A stretch of DNA of 64,000 nucleotides, taken from Rheum nobile. Lineage: Eukaryota > Streptophyta > Magnoliopsida > Caryophyllales > Polygonaceae. Below the pieces are notes generated by a model. The model was not told where the DNA came from. It was given only the letters and a program-made list of their open reading frames with translations, and did no database searches. Positions 10,640 through 21,489 of this stretch are shown here, in pieces. The DNA lies in assembly GCA_027886185.1 (NCBI GenBank), contig WOAB01000760.1, positions 248,001 to 312,000 on the forward strand. Direction: 5' to 3'. The stretch's first letter is position 1, and the number at the start of each line of letters is the position of its first letter. The position numbers and the translations under genes were made by a program.

Positions 10640-13121
10640 TGTGATACCCCGTATTTTTGTAAGGTTATTTTGGGAATTATGGAATTTTCCCGAGTACCCG
10701 TTGTGTACGTCGGATTTAATTCAGGTAGCTTGAGACATTCTGTAATGTGCTCTATATCTATAATATTTTTCTCAGTGAAATAATATACAGACAAGGTGCC
10801 TTGAATTTTAAATTGTCGTTCGCGTACGATAATTTTTATCCCGGTTTATCGTCAAGCTCGTTCAAAGCCGAATGGGCGGGAAAAGGGGAAAACGGCGACC
10901 GCCGTTCAGAAACGGCGACCGCCGTGGTTGGGCCCGAGGAGTCAGCTTGTCAGCTTCCAGCTGGCCGCGACAGACCTGGAAACGGCGACCGCCGCATTTA
11001 CGGCGACCGCCGTGTGCCCGCCGCAGGCAAAAATACGGCGACCGCCGTGATTGTCCAGTGGGCTTTGCCCGATGGTCGCCGGCGTCGTTCGAGGCGCGCC
11101 GTTGCGTCGGTTGCCACGTCTAAGGGCTTGCAGCTCAATCCTTGGGGTTTGCCTATAAATAACAGAGCTTGGGCATGGGTTTTGGGTCATCTATAACCCC
11201 GAATCGCTGCCAAATTCGCCTCTCGCCGGAGTTTTGTTTTCGCCGGTTTTCTTGTGCTCGCCGGAGGTCTCGCCGGTGTTGCCTTGGTGTGTTCCAGAGT
11301 GCCTTTGTGAAGCTTTTGGTTAGCCTTGGAGGTTAGAAGCCAAAGCAAGTCGAAGGAGGCCAAACCGCTCGTGTTTTGGGGTGAGTTTTCTCTCATTTCA
11401 GTCGGCCGTGTTCTTAACGGCGACCGCCGTGTTCTTCACGGCGACCGTCGTGTTCTTCACGGCGACCGCCGTGTTCTTCACGGCGACCGCCGTGTTCTTC
11501 ACGGCGACCGCCGCCAAGAACGGCGACCGCCGCCAGTGCCCAGAACGCCTTCGTGGCTTTGGCTTGGTCGGTTGTCGTAGTGGCGTCGTTCCTTTCGTGT
11601 TCTTTCGCCGTGTTTAGATTCGTACTGTTTATGTCGGATCTAACTTAGGGTTCCTTTCATGGGTCGACTCGAAGGTCGTTGTGTTGTCCGAGCTGTACCG
11701 CGTCGAGCCCAGAATCCAGTGTCGTCTTTAGACTATTCTGCGGAGTAAGGCAAGTGGCGGTTCGCTCTTGCTCATTCATTCCATATTTACATTAATTATC
11801 AGTAGTTTACCTGAGTAATTAATTTGGAATGAATATTCTGTTTGTCTGGAAACGGTTTTGATAAACTGTTTTGAAAATCATATAATAGGTTGTATATCTG
11901 TTAGAACAACGCTATTATCTGTGATCGCCTTTCGGGCCTTTATGTGGATTTATCCTGTAAATGTTGTGGTGCTGTAACTGTTTAGTTAGCACTGTTAGTT
12001 AGGAACGTTACTCGGACTCTGTCCAGTCGTTTCTTTATAATCTGGTAAAGGGGTGGCTCGTCCCCATCCAATACCATTCTAAGATCATGATCGGTCTCTT
12101 ACACATGTGTGTAGAGACAGGACACTTAGCTGGTGTCACAAACCTTTCGGTATACGTCACTCTCGATGAAACGTATACTAAGATGTGTCGTCCCATTGGT
12201 GGGGTACACATGTAAAAGTCTATAACGTGATGCGTGTTTTGAAACATAAATCAGATAAGTGCTACCTTGACGCACATAATTAATACACCTTGGGCGAGTA
12301 GTGCAGCTAAGTTCAGTGCAGCTAGGAAAACTCGTCTTGACTTGAATGTAGTACGTTCTCTTTCCAATCTAGATTCGCTGTAGGCGATGAGGTTGGTCGT
12401 GAACCGAAGCATCTCAGTCAGTTTTAAATCATTGTTGAATGATTCTATAACTTTCCAGATTTGTCATTTTTTTCCCTTAAAGACTCATTTCAGTTGGAGT
12501 CTTCTTTCGAGTCGATTTCTGTGAAGATTCAGTCTTTTAGAATCTTCTCTTGTACATACCTCTTGTTTATTCCAGTAGGAGTATGGTGGTTGACAAGCGT
12601 ACTCGATTATTATTCAAGGGACGAAGAGTCTAACCTAATACAACTGCTTCGAACCATTCTGCTTTGTTCCCTTGCTAGTCTATTCATTTAGACTAACCAA
12701 CCAATATTTTTTCCCTTGCATGGTTGGCTGGTGTCATCCGTTTGATTCGGCACATCAGTTAAGAAGTAGCTCAGAAGATTAGAAGGACTATGAAGTCGGC
12801 GGTGGTTTTTGAATGTTTTAATTATTCCTTTAATCAGGTTATGATCCTTTGGACAATAACTCCGATTGTAACTTACTTTCTTAGTCTTCCGCTGTGTTTG
12901 ATTAAACTATGTTTTGACCTATTCGGGATTGGGTTGTAATCCCGTAACTCTTATTTTCCTTGACAATGTTATGTTTTGGAATTTAACGCTTGATCTTTGT
13001 GTATCAATTGCATTTCATAAATTGTATTTCTTTGGTAAAGCCTTGGGTGATCTCGGTAAGGAACACTGGGGTCACTGGCGGTAATACCTTTCCAAGAGGG
13101 TTAAGTTTTGGGGGTGTTACA
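10640..13121 (+). repeat. TK1 3' LTR
   Basis: 2482 bp. Differs from the 5' LTR mainly by an extra 20-bp piece with one palindrome near 10895-10920, two extra 21-bp units, one lost C in a T/C run, and scattered substitutions. The stem-loop block is at 12690-12758. Confidence 0.96.
11411..11516. repeat. 21-bp tandem array, 5 units, TK1 3' LTR
   Basis: Five units homologous to the three in the 5' LTR. One carries a C-to-T change in the palindrome (GCGACCGTCG). Confidence 0.9.
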
Positions 13122-13126
13122 GTTTG
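13122..13126. repeat. Target-site duplication of TK1, right copy (GTTTG)
   Basis: Matches 2027-2031. ATH1 LTR sequence resumes directly after. Confidence 0.96.
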
Positions 13127-13716
13127 TGAGAGAAAAACTAAGAACGGTGGAAACTAGGTTAAACTAAACAAAGTCTTCAAAAGACTCTTAAATACTAAGG
13201 CAATTAATTCAGAAATAAAGAAAAGAAAATAAAAAACTTGGAAACAAAGTCTCGGAAATAAAATAAAACGGAAAATAAAAACTCGGAAAAGTCTTCAGCG
13301 CAACGTCACCGCTGGGTGCGATGACACCCACCGCGGGGTGCGGTGGTCTTCCAGTGTCCAGCCTCACCTTTCTGACCTTCTCATCGCGGGTGCGGCAAGG
13401 CCCACCGCTGGGTGCAGTGGCACTTCAGAACTTCGGCCTCCTTTTTGCTCAATCTGCCGCGGGGCGCGGCAAGGCTTCGGCGCGGGTGCGGCAAGGCTCT
13501 AGACTCCTATGTCTTCTCTCCATAAGCTTATCCTTGCATCCTTCGCACCGCTCCTCAATGCTTCTCTTCCATGTTCTTCAGAACTCTGTAATTCCTATGA
13601 TTTCTTCACTCTTTGGCTTCTCATCCGGATCACAGAGTTAACACCAGAACATATCTAAAACTCATCTAAATCACGCTAATAACCACTAGATGCGCTATAC
13701 AATATATCGCATATCA
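13127..13716 (-). repeat. ATH1 3' LTR, proximal part
   Basis: Continues the LTR interrupted at 2031 and ends ATATCA. Contains a cluster of CACCGC...GCGGTG palindromes at about 13306-13500, also found in the partner LTR. Confidence 0.93.
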
Positions 13717-13731
13717 AATTCCCCCATACTT
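13717..13731 (-). other. ATH1 polypurine tract
   Basis: Minus strand AAGTATGGGGGAATT directly upstream of the 3' LTR. The same tract borders the ATH2 and ATH3 3' LTRs. Confidence 0.82.
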
Positions 13732-14402
13732 AGACCTTACTCGTCCCGAGTAAGCTAAAAACTAGACTCACTCCTCCAATCATGCTCTAAGGTCTTAGGA
13801 AGTACGAGAAAACATGACACTAGTGGTTACAACATATCAACAATACGCTCCAAAACAACCAAAACAAGTGATGCAAAACTCATCTAATCCTAGCTCCATC
13901 TAGTCACCTTATTGCTCCAAGAATGGCCTACCCGATTCCTTATTATGACTCCCCTTCTTATCTCGCCAAGGCCAAGATGAAGAATCCTAATAATCTCTCA
14001 ATTTTTTTCTCTTTCACTCATCTTGCCTAGGCGCCTTTTCAGGTTTTCACCTAGCCACTCATTTCATTTTTCTAGATGTTCTCACATGTGCTCACATTAC
14101 TCCAGTCTATTTTTGCCCCAGCCTAGTGCTGGTCAGACTACCTACTTTTTACCTGAGTCGCCCTCTCAGGTTTTCAACTCATCCTAGGATTTTGGTTGCC
14201 TTTTTATCATATTTTTGGCTTTTTCATTTTTTTTTGTAGAAAACTAATGCAATGCAATGTCAGAAACTGTACACAGAAACAAGAAAAACTGTACATAAAG
14301 ATAAGTAGTGAGTCTACTCCCTCCCCCATACTTGAAGTACGCATTCTCCTCAATGTGGAAAATAGAAGACAATCATAATAGTGGGGAAAAAGAAAGGAGA
14401 AC
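13732..14402 (-). other. ATH1 3' untranslated region
   Basis: Non-coding; includes a motif repeated with small changes in ATH2 (about 39970-40260) and ATH3 (about 47520-47770), with pieces such as TTTCGGGTTTTCACC. This suggests a conserved 3' region of the family. No ORF supported. Confidence 0.65.
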
Positions 14403-15650
14403 TCACTGATGTGGTGGTGGTTCGGGCGGGTATGGGAACTGCTCGAAATACTGCATCTGCTGCTCGCTCAGCTGCTGGATCCTCTTGTCCTGCTGATCCA
14501 TCCTCTGAAAAATCTGGGTCTGAAAACCCTCAAAATGGCCATCGAATCCTTGTTGCCATTGCTGCTGCTGCAGTGACATCGCCTCCATCTGGCGATATAT
14601 CATATCCTGCCAAGGGTCCATGGGTGGTGGTCCCTGGCCTGCAGCAGGCATCTCCTCATCAGCATCATCAGCAGGCGCCTGACTCGAGCTACCCGCAGTA
14701 GCTCTCCTCCTTCGAGGCTGAGGTGGAGACTCAATAATCTGTGTAGAAATCGACCCCACTGGTGGTGTGAACGGGTCGGAGGGGAGGAAAAAATCTCTAA
14801 ACTTGGGGCCATAAGGGAGTGACCTCGGCAATGCCAGGAGGTTGCTCTTGTCAGCATAAGAGCACCAAAACCACTAATTCTTCACCAATTTCAGCATATG
14901 GCACTTCCTCAACAGATTGACGTCAAAGACATGCGAGATGATGGGCTCCTGAAACTCATCGACCCGAAAAGCCTTCTCTGCAATAAGGGTGATCAAACCA
15001 CCCTGAATAACATCTCGCTTCTCACCCTTTCGGATCCGCTGAAGTGTGGAGAGGACGACCTGTACCCAGTCGGGGACCAATGTTGACTGGGGTACGACGC
15101 TGTAGAACCAATGCAAATCCTTGAGGGGCACCTTGTTATCCTCCTTGTGCCCCAGAAAGGTCCCCATCATCAGCTTGTGCAACAGCCTCAGACAAGGGTG
15201 GGTGAACTTGCTGTTGTATTCATCACCCTTGTAGAAAGGTAGTCCAGTTGCGCCCTCTCAAAAATCACACAACACAACCTCAGTGGTACCCTGTCTCCAA
15301 TTATCACTGAGGAGCTTAGTCACCCCAATAGCATCTCTCATCTCATCAGCGGTCATAGAATACTTCCTCCCCTCATACTTGAACGACAAAGAAATATGCT
15401 CATCCCCTTCGTTGGTGCACCAGAATGTGGCGATGAATTGCTTGCATAAATTGTCAAAAGAGGGGTCATATCGATCAATGAATTCCCCCAGCCCCGCATG
15501 CTTTAAACAAAGCGATGTGCACTCAAGCAGGCCCAACTTCTCTAAAGTGCCCCTATCCAGAAATTTGGTCGGGAGGACATTACGTGATTGCACGAGTTCA
15601 TACTTTTCCTTCTCCTTTGGGGTCATCCCGACCTTTCTAGCTCTCGACAT
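14403..15650 (-). pseudogene. ATH1 second ORF (Athila ORF-1 family / env-position protein)
   Basis: Starts MSRARKVGMTPKEKEKYE at 15650 and stays in one frame to 14403, with in-frame stops near 15258 and 14874. The N-terminal part (FIATFWCTNEGDEHISLSFKYEG) resembles the Athila-specific 'Arabidopsis retrotransposon ORF-1' family. The C-terminus is Gln-rich and probably coiled-coil, ending in a Pro-rich tail. It sits between integrase and the 3' LTR, where retroviruses carry env, but I see no clear signal peptide or membrane segment. Its role is unknown. Confidence 0.72.
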
Positions 15651-15719
15651 GGTAATCGAATTACAGTGTTGAAAACGAGAGAGAAGGAGGGACTCACAGG
15701 AACAAGCACGAAAAATGCC

Positions 15720-15975
15720 TTATGTCGAGCTTCCGCGGGTGTGGTGGGAGATACCGCGGGGTGCGGTGGAAGAAAATATGTCTTTTGTTGTCTTGTCGCG
15801 GGGGCGACAGTTCTTCTACCGCGGGGTGCGGTGACGCTACTGGGCGAATCGCGAAGGGCGAGCACGAGTGAACACCACACGAGCCTTGGCTGGTCCAGCG
15901 GCTTGGGTAGTGGCTCGATGGGGGTCGGCTGGGTTTGGGCAAGGCGAGTCCGGCGCGGGTGCAGTAGGTCGAGGT
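15720..15975. repeat. GC-rich palindrome cluster upstream of ATH1 ORF2
   Basis: Repeated variants of CACCGCGGGGTGCGGTG, for example near 15732, 15752 and 15820, plus looser ones to about 15965. They lie just 5' of ORF2 in the minus-strand sense. Confidence 0.8.
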
Positions 15976-16444
15976 GGGTGCGATGGTGGTTAAGGGTTTG
16001 GAAGGTTGGGGTTGGAGATGGGGTTTTTGGGTGAATAAGGTTGGATTTGGGTGTGGGAATGTGGATTTGTGGATGAGAGGGTGAAAGGAGTGAGAGGATG
16101 GTGGAGATTTGTGGGGGATTGAAGGTTTGGGGTGTTGGGCGATTTGGGTTTTTTGGAGGTTTTGAGGGAGAATGGTGGGAGGGAGTTAGGGATTTGAGGA
16201 GGAAGAAGAAAATAGGGGTTTCAGATTTATTTTTATTTTTTTTGGAAAACGGAAATAACAGGTGCCCACCGCGGGTGCGGTGGGCTGCTCACTGCGGGGT
16301 GCGGTGAGCCTTCAGAAACTCCCCTGTGTCTTATTCTTCGTACTTGCACGTTAGTATGCAGGCGAAAACAACCGAAAGGCAAAAACAACTACCTAGCTAA
16401 GCTATGAAAATGCAAAGACAAAAGGAAGAGAAAGAAAAAAATAC
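15976..16444 (-). other. ATH1 integrase-ORF2 spacer
   Basis: Purine/T-rich non-coding stretch with two more GC-rich palindromes at about 16266-16310. No coding signal. Confidence 0.6.
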
Positions 16445-16462
16445 CTCGGGTTGCCTCCCGAG
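16445..16462 (-). other. Hairpin after the ATH1 integrase
   Basis: Minus strand CTCGGG-AGGCAA-CCCGAG: a 6-bp perfect stem with a 6-base loop, 42 bp past the integrase stop. ATH2 keeps it with one broken pair at 40995-41012. It is followed by GGTATTTTTTTC, which could also serve as a splice donor. Confidence 0.6.
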
Positions 16463-16504
16463 CAGCGCCTTGGTTCATGTCGTTGGCTCGACATAGACTC
16501 TTGT

Positions 16505-17728
16505 CTATTCATTTTCAGCACTTGGCTCCTTAAGAGCCATCTCATCAATTGCGTCGGTGTGGAAACCCTCATGGTAAGGTTTTAACCTTTGACCATTGAC
16601 CTTGAATGTCTTCTGAGTCATTGGCTCAATTAAATCAACAACACCATGTGGGTAGACTTCAGCAATAACATAGGGTCCTATCCACTTCGATCTAAACTTT
16701 CCTGCAAAGAGTTTCAGGCGAGATTGAAACAAAAGGACTTTATCACTAGGTTGGAAGTCCCTTCGCAAGATATTCTTGTCATGCCATGCCTTGGTTTCCA
16801 CCTTATAGATAACAACGTTGTCATATGAATCAAGGCGTAACTCTTCCAACTCTTGCAGCTGCAGCTTGCGAAACTCTCCTACTTCATCAATCTGCATGTT
16901 GCACTTCTTCACCGCCCACCATGCCTTATGTTCCAGCTCTACAGGGAGATGGCAAGCTTTGCCAAATACGAGCCGGAAAGGAGACATTCCAATTGGGGTC
17001 TTAAAAGCGGTGCGGTAAGCCTATAATGCATCATTAAGCCTCAAACTCCAATCCTTCCTATTGGGTGCCACCGTTTTCTCAAGAATGGTCTTGATCTCCC
17101 TATTGGACACCTCAGCCTGCCCATTGGTATGTGGATGATAGGCAGTGGAAACTCTTTGTGTGACATGATACTTCTTCAGCAGGGCGGTCACAGTCTTGTT
17201 GCAGAAGTGGGTTCCCCGATCACTAATCAAAGCTTTGGGGATTCCAAACCTGGAGAATATGTTCTCTTTCAGAAAACCTGCCACTACTTTAGAATCATCA
17301 GTCCTGGTGGCCTTCACTTCCACCCACTTGGAAACGTAGTCCACCGCAAGCAAAATATAGAGATTCCCAAAAGAACTAGGAAAGGGTCCCATAAAATCAA
17401 TACCCCACACATCAAAGACCTCACAAAAAATCAAAGACGATTGTGGCATCTCATTTCTCCTAGAAATATTACCCATCCTCTGACATCTATCACACACTTT
17501 ACAAAATGCAAACGCATCCCGAAAGATGTGGGGCCAATTGAAACCTGCATCTAACACCTTCCTAGCAGTCTTATTCGCACCAAAATGACTCCCACATGCT
17601 TCAGAATGACAAAAGCTAAGGACATATTGTACCTCGTTATTCGAGAGACATTGACGGATTACGTGGTCGACACAGTGTCTCCAGAGATATGGATCATCCC
17701 AAATATAGTGTCGAGCTTCTCTTCGCAC
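16505..17728 (-). pseudogene. pol: ATH1 integrase
   Basis: Zinc-binding domain with HSEACGSHFGANKT and FCKVCDRCQR; core with D in GIDFMGPFPSSFG, D in LISDRGTHFCN and E in NGQAEVSNREIK; then ETKAWHDKNI, the GPYVI module and the RLKPYHEG end. Both parts share one frame, separated by a single stop near 17021 (NDAL*AYRTAFKTPIG, where Trp is usual), consistent with TGG to TAG. It would insert the DNA copy into the genome. Confidence 0.9.
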
Positions 17729-17776
17729 CTTCTCCTGTTGTGCCTTGGTATGATCCGAAGGGAATTCCCCATGAAC

Positions 17777-19258
17777 CTAGTTCACAATGCAGGCGTACCA
17801 TGGTCGGAAAGAACGGATCCCGAGAACGGAGCTGTAGAAGTAAGACTCGAGTGAAGAGACGTTGACAGCACAGAAGCCTCCCCCTGTCCCCTTCGCCGCG
17901 GGTGCGGTCGGTGCCACCGCTGGGTGCGGTGACTCTCCAGAGTTCTCGACAGAAACATCATCGCCACCGCGGGGCGCGGTAGCTCCCACCGCTGGGTGCG
18001 GTGAAACTGGGAAATTCTCGAAGAATTCTCCACCGTAACCGCAGGGTGCGGTGTATTCTACCGCGGGGTGCGGTCGACCCTCCAGCAACTTGGCCTTTTC
18101 TTCTGTATTCCCACCGCGGGTGCGGTGCTCTGGCCGCGGGATGTGGTGGTTCTCCAGAATCTCCACTTTGAAAAGTGTGTCGTCCGAGAATGTTCCATGG
18201 ATGGGATTTTGTTTCGCTGGCTTGTTTTCCTCGTTCACAAGCCTACTCAGGTGATCAGCCACCAAGTTCTCTGCTCCTTTCTTGTCTCTTATCTCCACAT
18301 CAAACTCACTAAGCAGAATAACCCATCGAATCAATCTCGGCTTGGCTTCTTTCTTCGTCATTAGGTAACGAAGGGTGGCATGATCTGTGTATATGATCAC
18401 CTTCACTCCCAAAAGATATTGCCTGAATTTCTTTAAAGCAAACACCACAGCCAACATCTCTTTCTCAGTAGTGGAGTAGTTTCGTTGTGCTCCATTCAGA
18501 GTCATGGATGCGTAATGAATCACATGAGAGGCCCTTCCCTCTTTCTGCCCCAAAACTGCTCCAACTGCATAGTCACTGGCATCACACATTATGTCGAACG
18601 GTCGAGACCAATCAGGTGCCTGGATAATCGGTGCGCTTGTCAAGCGTTCCTTCAAATAATCAAACGCCTTCTTGCACTCCTCATTCAGCTCAAAAGTCAC
18701 CTCTTTCTTCAGCAGCTCGCATAAGGGCGATGAGATCTTGGAAAAGTCCTTGATAAACCTGCGATAAAAACCTGCATGGCCTAGGAAGGAACGAACTTCG
18801 CGCATGTTAGTAGGATAAGGCAAAGACTGAATTACATCAATCTTCGCCTTATCGACCTCAATGCCCTTAGCGGAGACGATATGACCTAACACAATCCCTT
18901 GTTCTACCATAAAATGACACTTTTCAGAAATGAGAACTAAGTTAGTTTCAACACATCTTTTAAGCACAAGTGTCAAGTGGTTCAAACATGCATCAAAGCT
19001 ATCCCCATGTACTGTGAAGTCATCCATGAATACCTCAATTAAATTCTCAATATACTCAGAGAAGATACTTACCATACATCGTTGAAAAGTACTGGGTGCA
19101 TTACATAGTCCAAAAGGCATTCTACGGTATGCAAAGGTGCCAAAGGGACATGTAAAAGTAGTCTTCTCTTGGTCTTCTGGCGCTATGGCCACCTGAAAAT
19201 ACCCTGAGTATCCATCTAGAAAATAGTAGTAGGGGTGCCCAGCAAGGCGTTCTAGCAT
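17777..19258 (-). pseudogene. pol: ATH1 RT core, RNase H and a repeat-bearing linker
   Basis: RT with FLDGYSGYFQVAI, MPFGLCNAPSTFQRCM and active site EVFMDDFTVHG; RNase H with FDIMCDASDYAVGAVLG, YSTTEKEMLAVVFALKKFRQYL (in part) and IYTDHATLRYL. After RNase H the frame stays open through a linker made largely of in-frame GC-rich palindromes, read as PHPAV and TAPRG-like peptides, before stopping near 17777. The preceding stop (VT*KDHFPLPF) looks like CGA to TGA. Confidence 0.92.
17893..18165. repeat. GC-rich palindrome cluster in the ATH1 RNase H-integrase linker
   Basis: About eight copies of CACCGC(T/G)GGGTGCGGTG or close variants at irregular 20-45 bp spacing, placed in the coding linker without closing the frame. 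Confidence 0.85.
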
Positions 19259-19291
19259 TTGATCAATAAAAGGTAAAGGAAAGTGGTCTTT

Positions 19292-20044
19292 TCAAGTTAC
19301 CGCGTTCAACTTACGGTAATCAATGCAGACTCTCCAGCCCGTCTGAGTTCTTGTAGGGACCAACTCTCCTTGTTGATTCTCAACCACTGTGATCCCTCCC
19401 TTCTTGGGGACAACCTGAGTAGGGCTGACCCATCGACTGTCGGAGATGAGGAAGATCATGCCAGCTTGAAGGAGTTTCAGCACCTCCTTCTTTACCACCT
19501 CCATCATAGGTGGGTTAAGCCTTCTTTGTGGTTGTCTGGATGGCCTGGCTTTGTCCTCTAGCAAAATCTGATGCATACATGTGGAGGGACTAATCCCTTT
19601 TATGTCGGTAATGGTTCATCCCAGCGCAGTCTTGTGCTCCTTTAATATCTCCACTAGCTTCTCCTCTTGCTCCTTTGAAAGCTTACTAGACACAATGACT
19701 GGCAAAGTGTCGTTGACTTCAAGAAAAGCATACTTGAGATGACCAGGGAGTTGTTTGAGTTCAATCTCGGGAGCCTGTACAACAGAAGGAACAAGCTTCT
19801 CGCTCGGTGTTAGCAAGTTGGGGCCAATGCCCAAAGGTTCAATAGGAAGCTTACCGTTCACATCCATCTGAGATAAGACCACCTGCATGTTAGTTGACAA
19901 AGCATATTCCGTGTGGGACTCATCTATATCATTCTCAATAATGGATTGCAACTCATTCGAACCAGAAATATCAAACATATCTTGCACAATGGGTTCAATC
20001 ACATCAATAGAGCACAAAGAATGGTCATCAATGGGGTGTTTCAT
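19292..20044 (-). pseudogene. pol: ATH1 protease-RT linker and N-terminal RT
   Basis: Two pieces in one frame: 20044-19616 (linker, ending EEKLVEILKEHKTALG) and 19576-19292 (RPSRQPQRRLNPPMMEVVKKE through GWRVCIDYRKLNAVT). They are separated by a stop where Trp is expected (ALG*TITDIKG), probably TGG to TGA. A one-base deletion near 20048 shifts the frame relative to protease. Confidence 0.88.
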
Positions 20045-20883
20045 AGCATCATAATGTTAAATTCAACCACCTCTCCATCGAATTCCATAGTAAGTGTCCC
20101 ACTTACATAATCAATCTTAGTCCTAGCAGTTTTTAAGAATGGTCTTCCTACCAAAATAGGGGCAGTATGCACATCATGTTTCATATCTAGGACAAAGAAA
20201 TCAGCAAGGAATATCAAATTGTCAACCATGACCAACACATCCTCAACTACTCCCTTAGGGTAAACACTAGACCTATCAGCAAGTTGCACAACAATTCCTG
20301 TTTCATGCAAAGGTCCTAATCCAAGTGATTTATAAAGAGAGTAAGGTAAAACATTGATAGATGCACCTAGATCAAGCATAGCTCTTTCAAATTTAGTGTC
20401 ACCTATAATACAGGGAATGCTTACCATACCTGGATCAGCGCACTTCTTGGGCATACGCCATTGAAACACCGCTGAGACACGTTCGCTTACCTTCACCTTC
20501 TGTTGCTCTTTAAGCTTTAGATTTCTCTTTATCGTGCAAAGCTCCTTCAAGAAACGAGCATACTTGGGAATACTTTTAACAAGTTTAAGCAAAGCGATGT
20601 TTACCTCACACTTGCTAAATGTTTCGAAGAGGTCCTTGTCGTCGACGATCCTTCTCTCCTTAAGCGCCTCTGGAAATGGGGTGGGTGGCTTTTCGGAACC
20701 GAGAGGGGGAAAGTATGGACGAACATAGGTGTCCGCGTAAGGCTCTTTGGCAGCTCCAGGAGATCCGCCGCGGGTGCGGTCGGTGTCCACCGCGAGGTGC
20801 GGTGAGTCCCCATAAATTTCCCGAGAAACAGCTTCGTCACCGCGGGGTGCGGTGAGTCCCACCGCTGGGTGCGGCAAGTTCAA
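20041..20883 (-). pseudogene. pol: ATH1 aspartic protease region
   Basis: Conserved Athila stretch MPKKCADPGMVSIPC, then protease motif MLDLGASINVLPYSLYKSLGLG and flap-like VVQLADRSSVYPKGVVEDVLV (both given in part), ending at a frameshifted stop. Cleaves the polyprotein in working elements. Its N-terminal 40 residues come from palindrome repeats (PHPAVGLTAPRG). Confidence 0.88.
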
Positions 20884-20957
20884 CAGATTATTCTGGTCTC
20901 CTTATATAGTCCCACTACGGATGCGGTCCTCTTGCCGCTGGGTGCGGTGTTCCTCCA
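20767..20957. repeat. GC-rich palindrome cluster in the ATH1 gag-protease linker
   Basis: Five or six CACCGC...GCGGTG-type copies between the gag C-terminal segment and the conserved protease region. Confidence 0.85.
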
Positions 20958-21489
20958 GAACTTCCCCTTTTTCTGAATCGTCCTTCTCAGCATTAGGAGC
21001 GACATGCAATTGTTTTCCACTCCGGAGGGTTACAACGCTCACGTTTTCCCTCGAGTTTACTACCGTTTGAGATGGTAGATTCCCCGAAGTCCGTGCATCA
21101 ATCCTTGTGATCGCCTCAGCCATCTGTCCCATCCGCGTCTCTAGGTTCTTGATACTCGACGTCGTAGCTTGAACATGAGTGGTGAAATGTTTTGTCAAAG
21201 CCTTGAGCATATCTTCAGTTGACAGAGACGCATCAGGTTGTGGACCTTGTGGCCTTTGTATAAATGGGGGTCTGGGCTGAGGTTGTTATTATTGATTCGG
21301 TTGATCCCTCCATCTGAAATTTGGGTGGTCTCTCCATCCCGGATTATAAGTGTTGGAGTAGGGATCATGCCGAGGTCTTTGAGGTCCATAACCCCCTACA
21401 GCGTTCACCTCAGCATTCGAATCATCTTGTAATTGAGGACATACATCGGTGGGGTGGAATTGATCAGCACAAATCCCATATGCCTTGAG
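20902..21489 (-). pseudogene. gag: ATH1 gag C-terminal part with altered zinc knuckle
   Basis: Follows an in-frame TAA at 21490. The knuckle reads YGICADQFHPTDVC: the first Cys of the usual C-X2-C-X4-H-X4-C is Tyr (TAT). After another stop near 21294 comes TEDMLKALTKHFTTHVQ and a likely coiled-coil MGQMAEAITRIDA, then SGNLPSQTV and the palindrome linker. Same frame as gag. Confidence 0.8.

Larger units (their letters stand above)
2032..13121 (+). mobile_element. TK1: full-length Tekay-like chromovirus (Ty3/gypsy)
   Basis: 11,090 bp: LTR 2032-4452, iMet primer site, acidic accessory ORF, gag-pol, polypurine tract, LTR 10640-13121, bounded by a perfect GTTTG duplication. Chromovirus assignment follows the integrase C-terminus, which ends in a chromodomain-like segment (VRVLWSKSGTEEVTWETWE). 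The coding region has two nonsense codons and one frameshift. The 61-bp LTR length difference is explained by repeat-unit changes in the GC-rich arrays plus one single-base indel. Confidence 0.95.

Noticed and set aside
14403..15650. ORF2 of ATH1 as a true retroviral envelope gene
   Set aside because: Position fits, but no clear signal peptide, transmembrane segment or fusion peptide is visible.
17893..18165. Possible CRISPR-like array
   Set aside because: Repeats are short, palindromic and irregularly spaced; intervening parts are coding linker of a plant retroelement.
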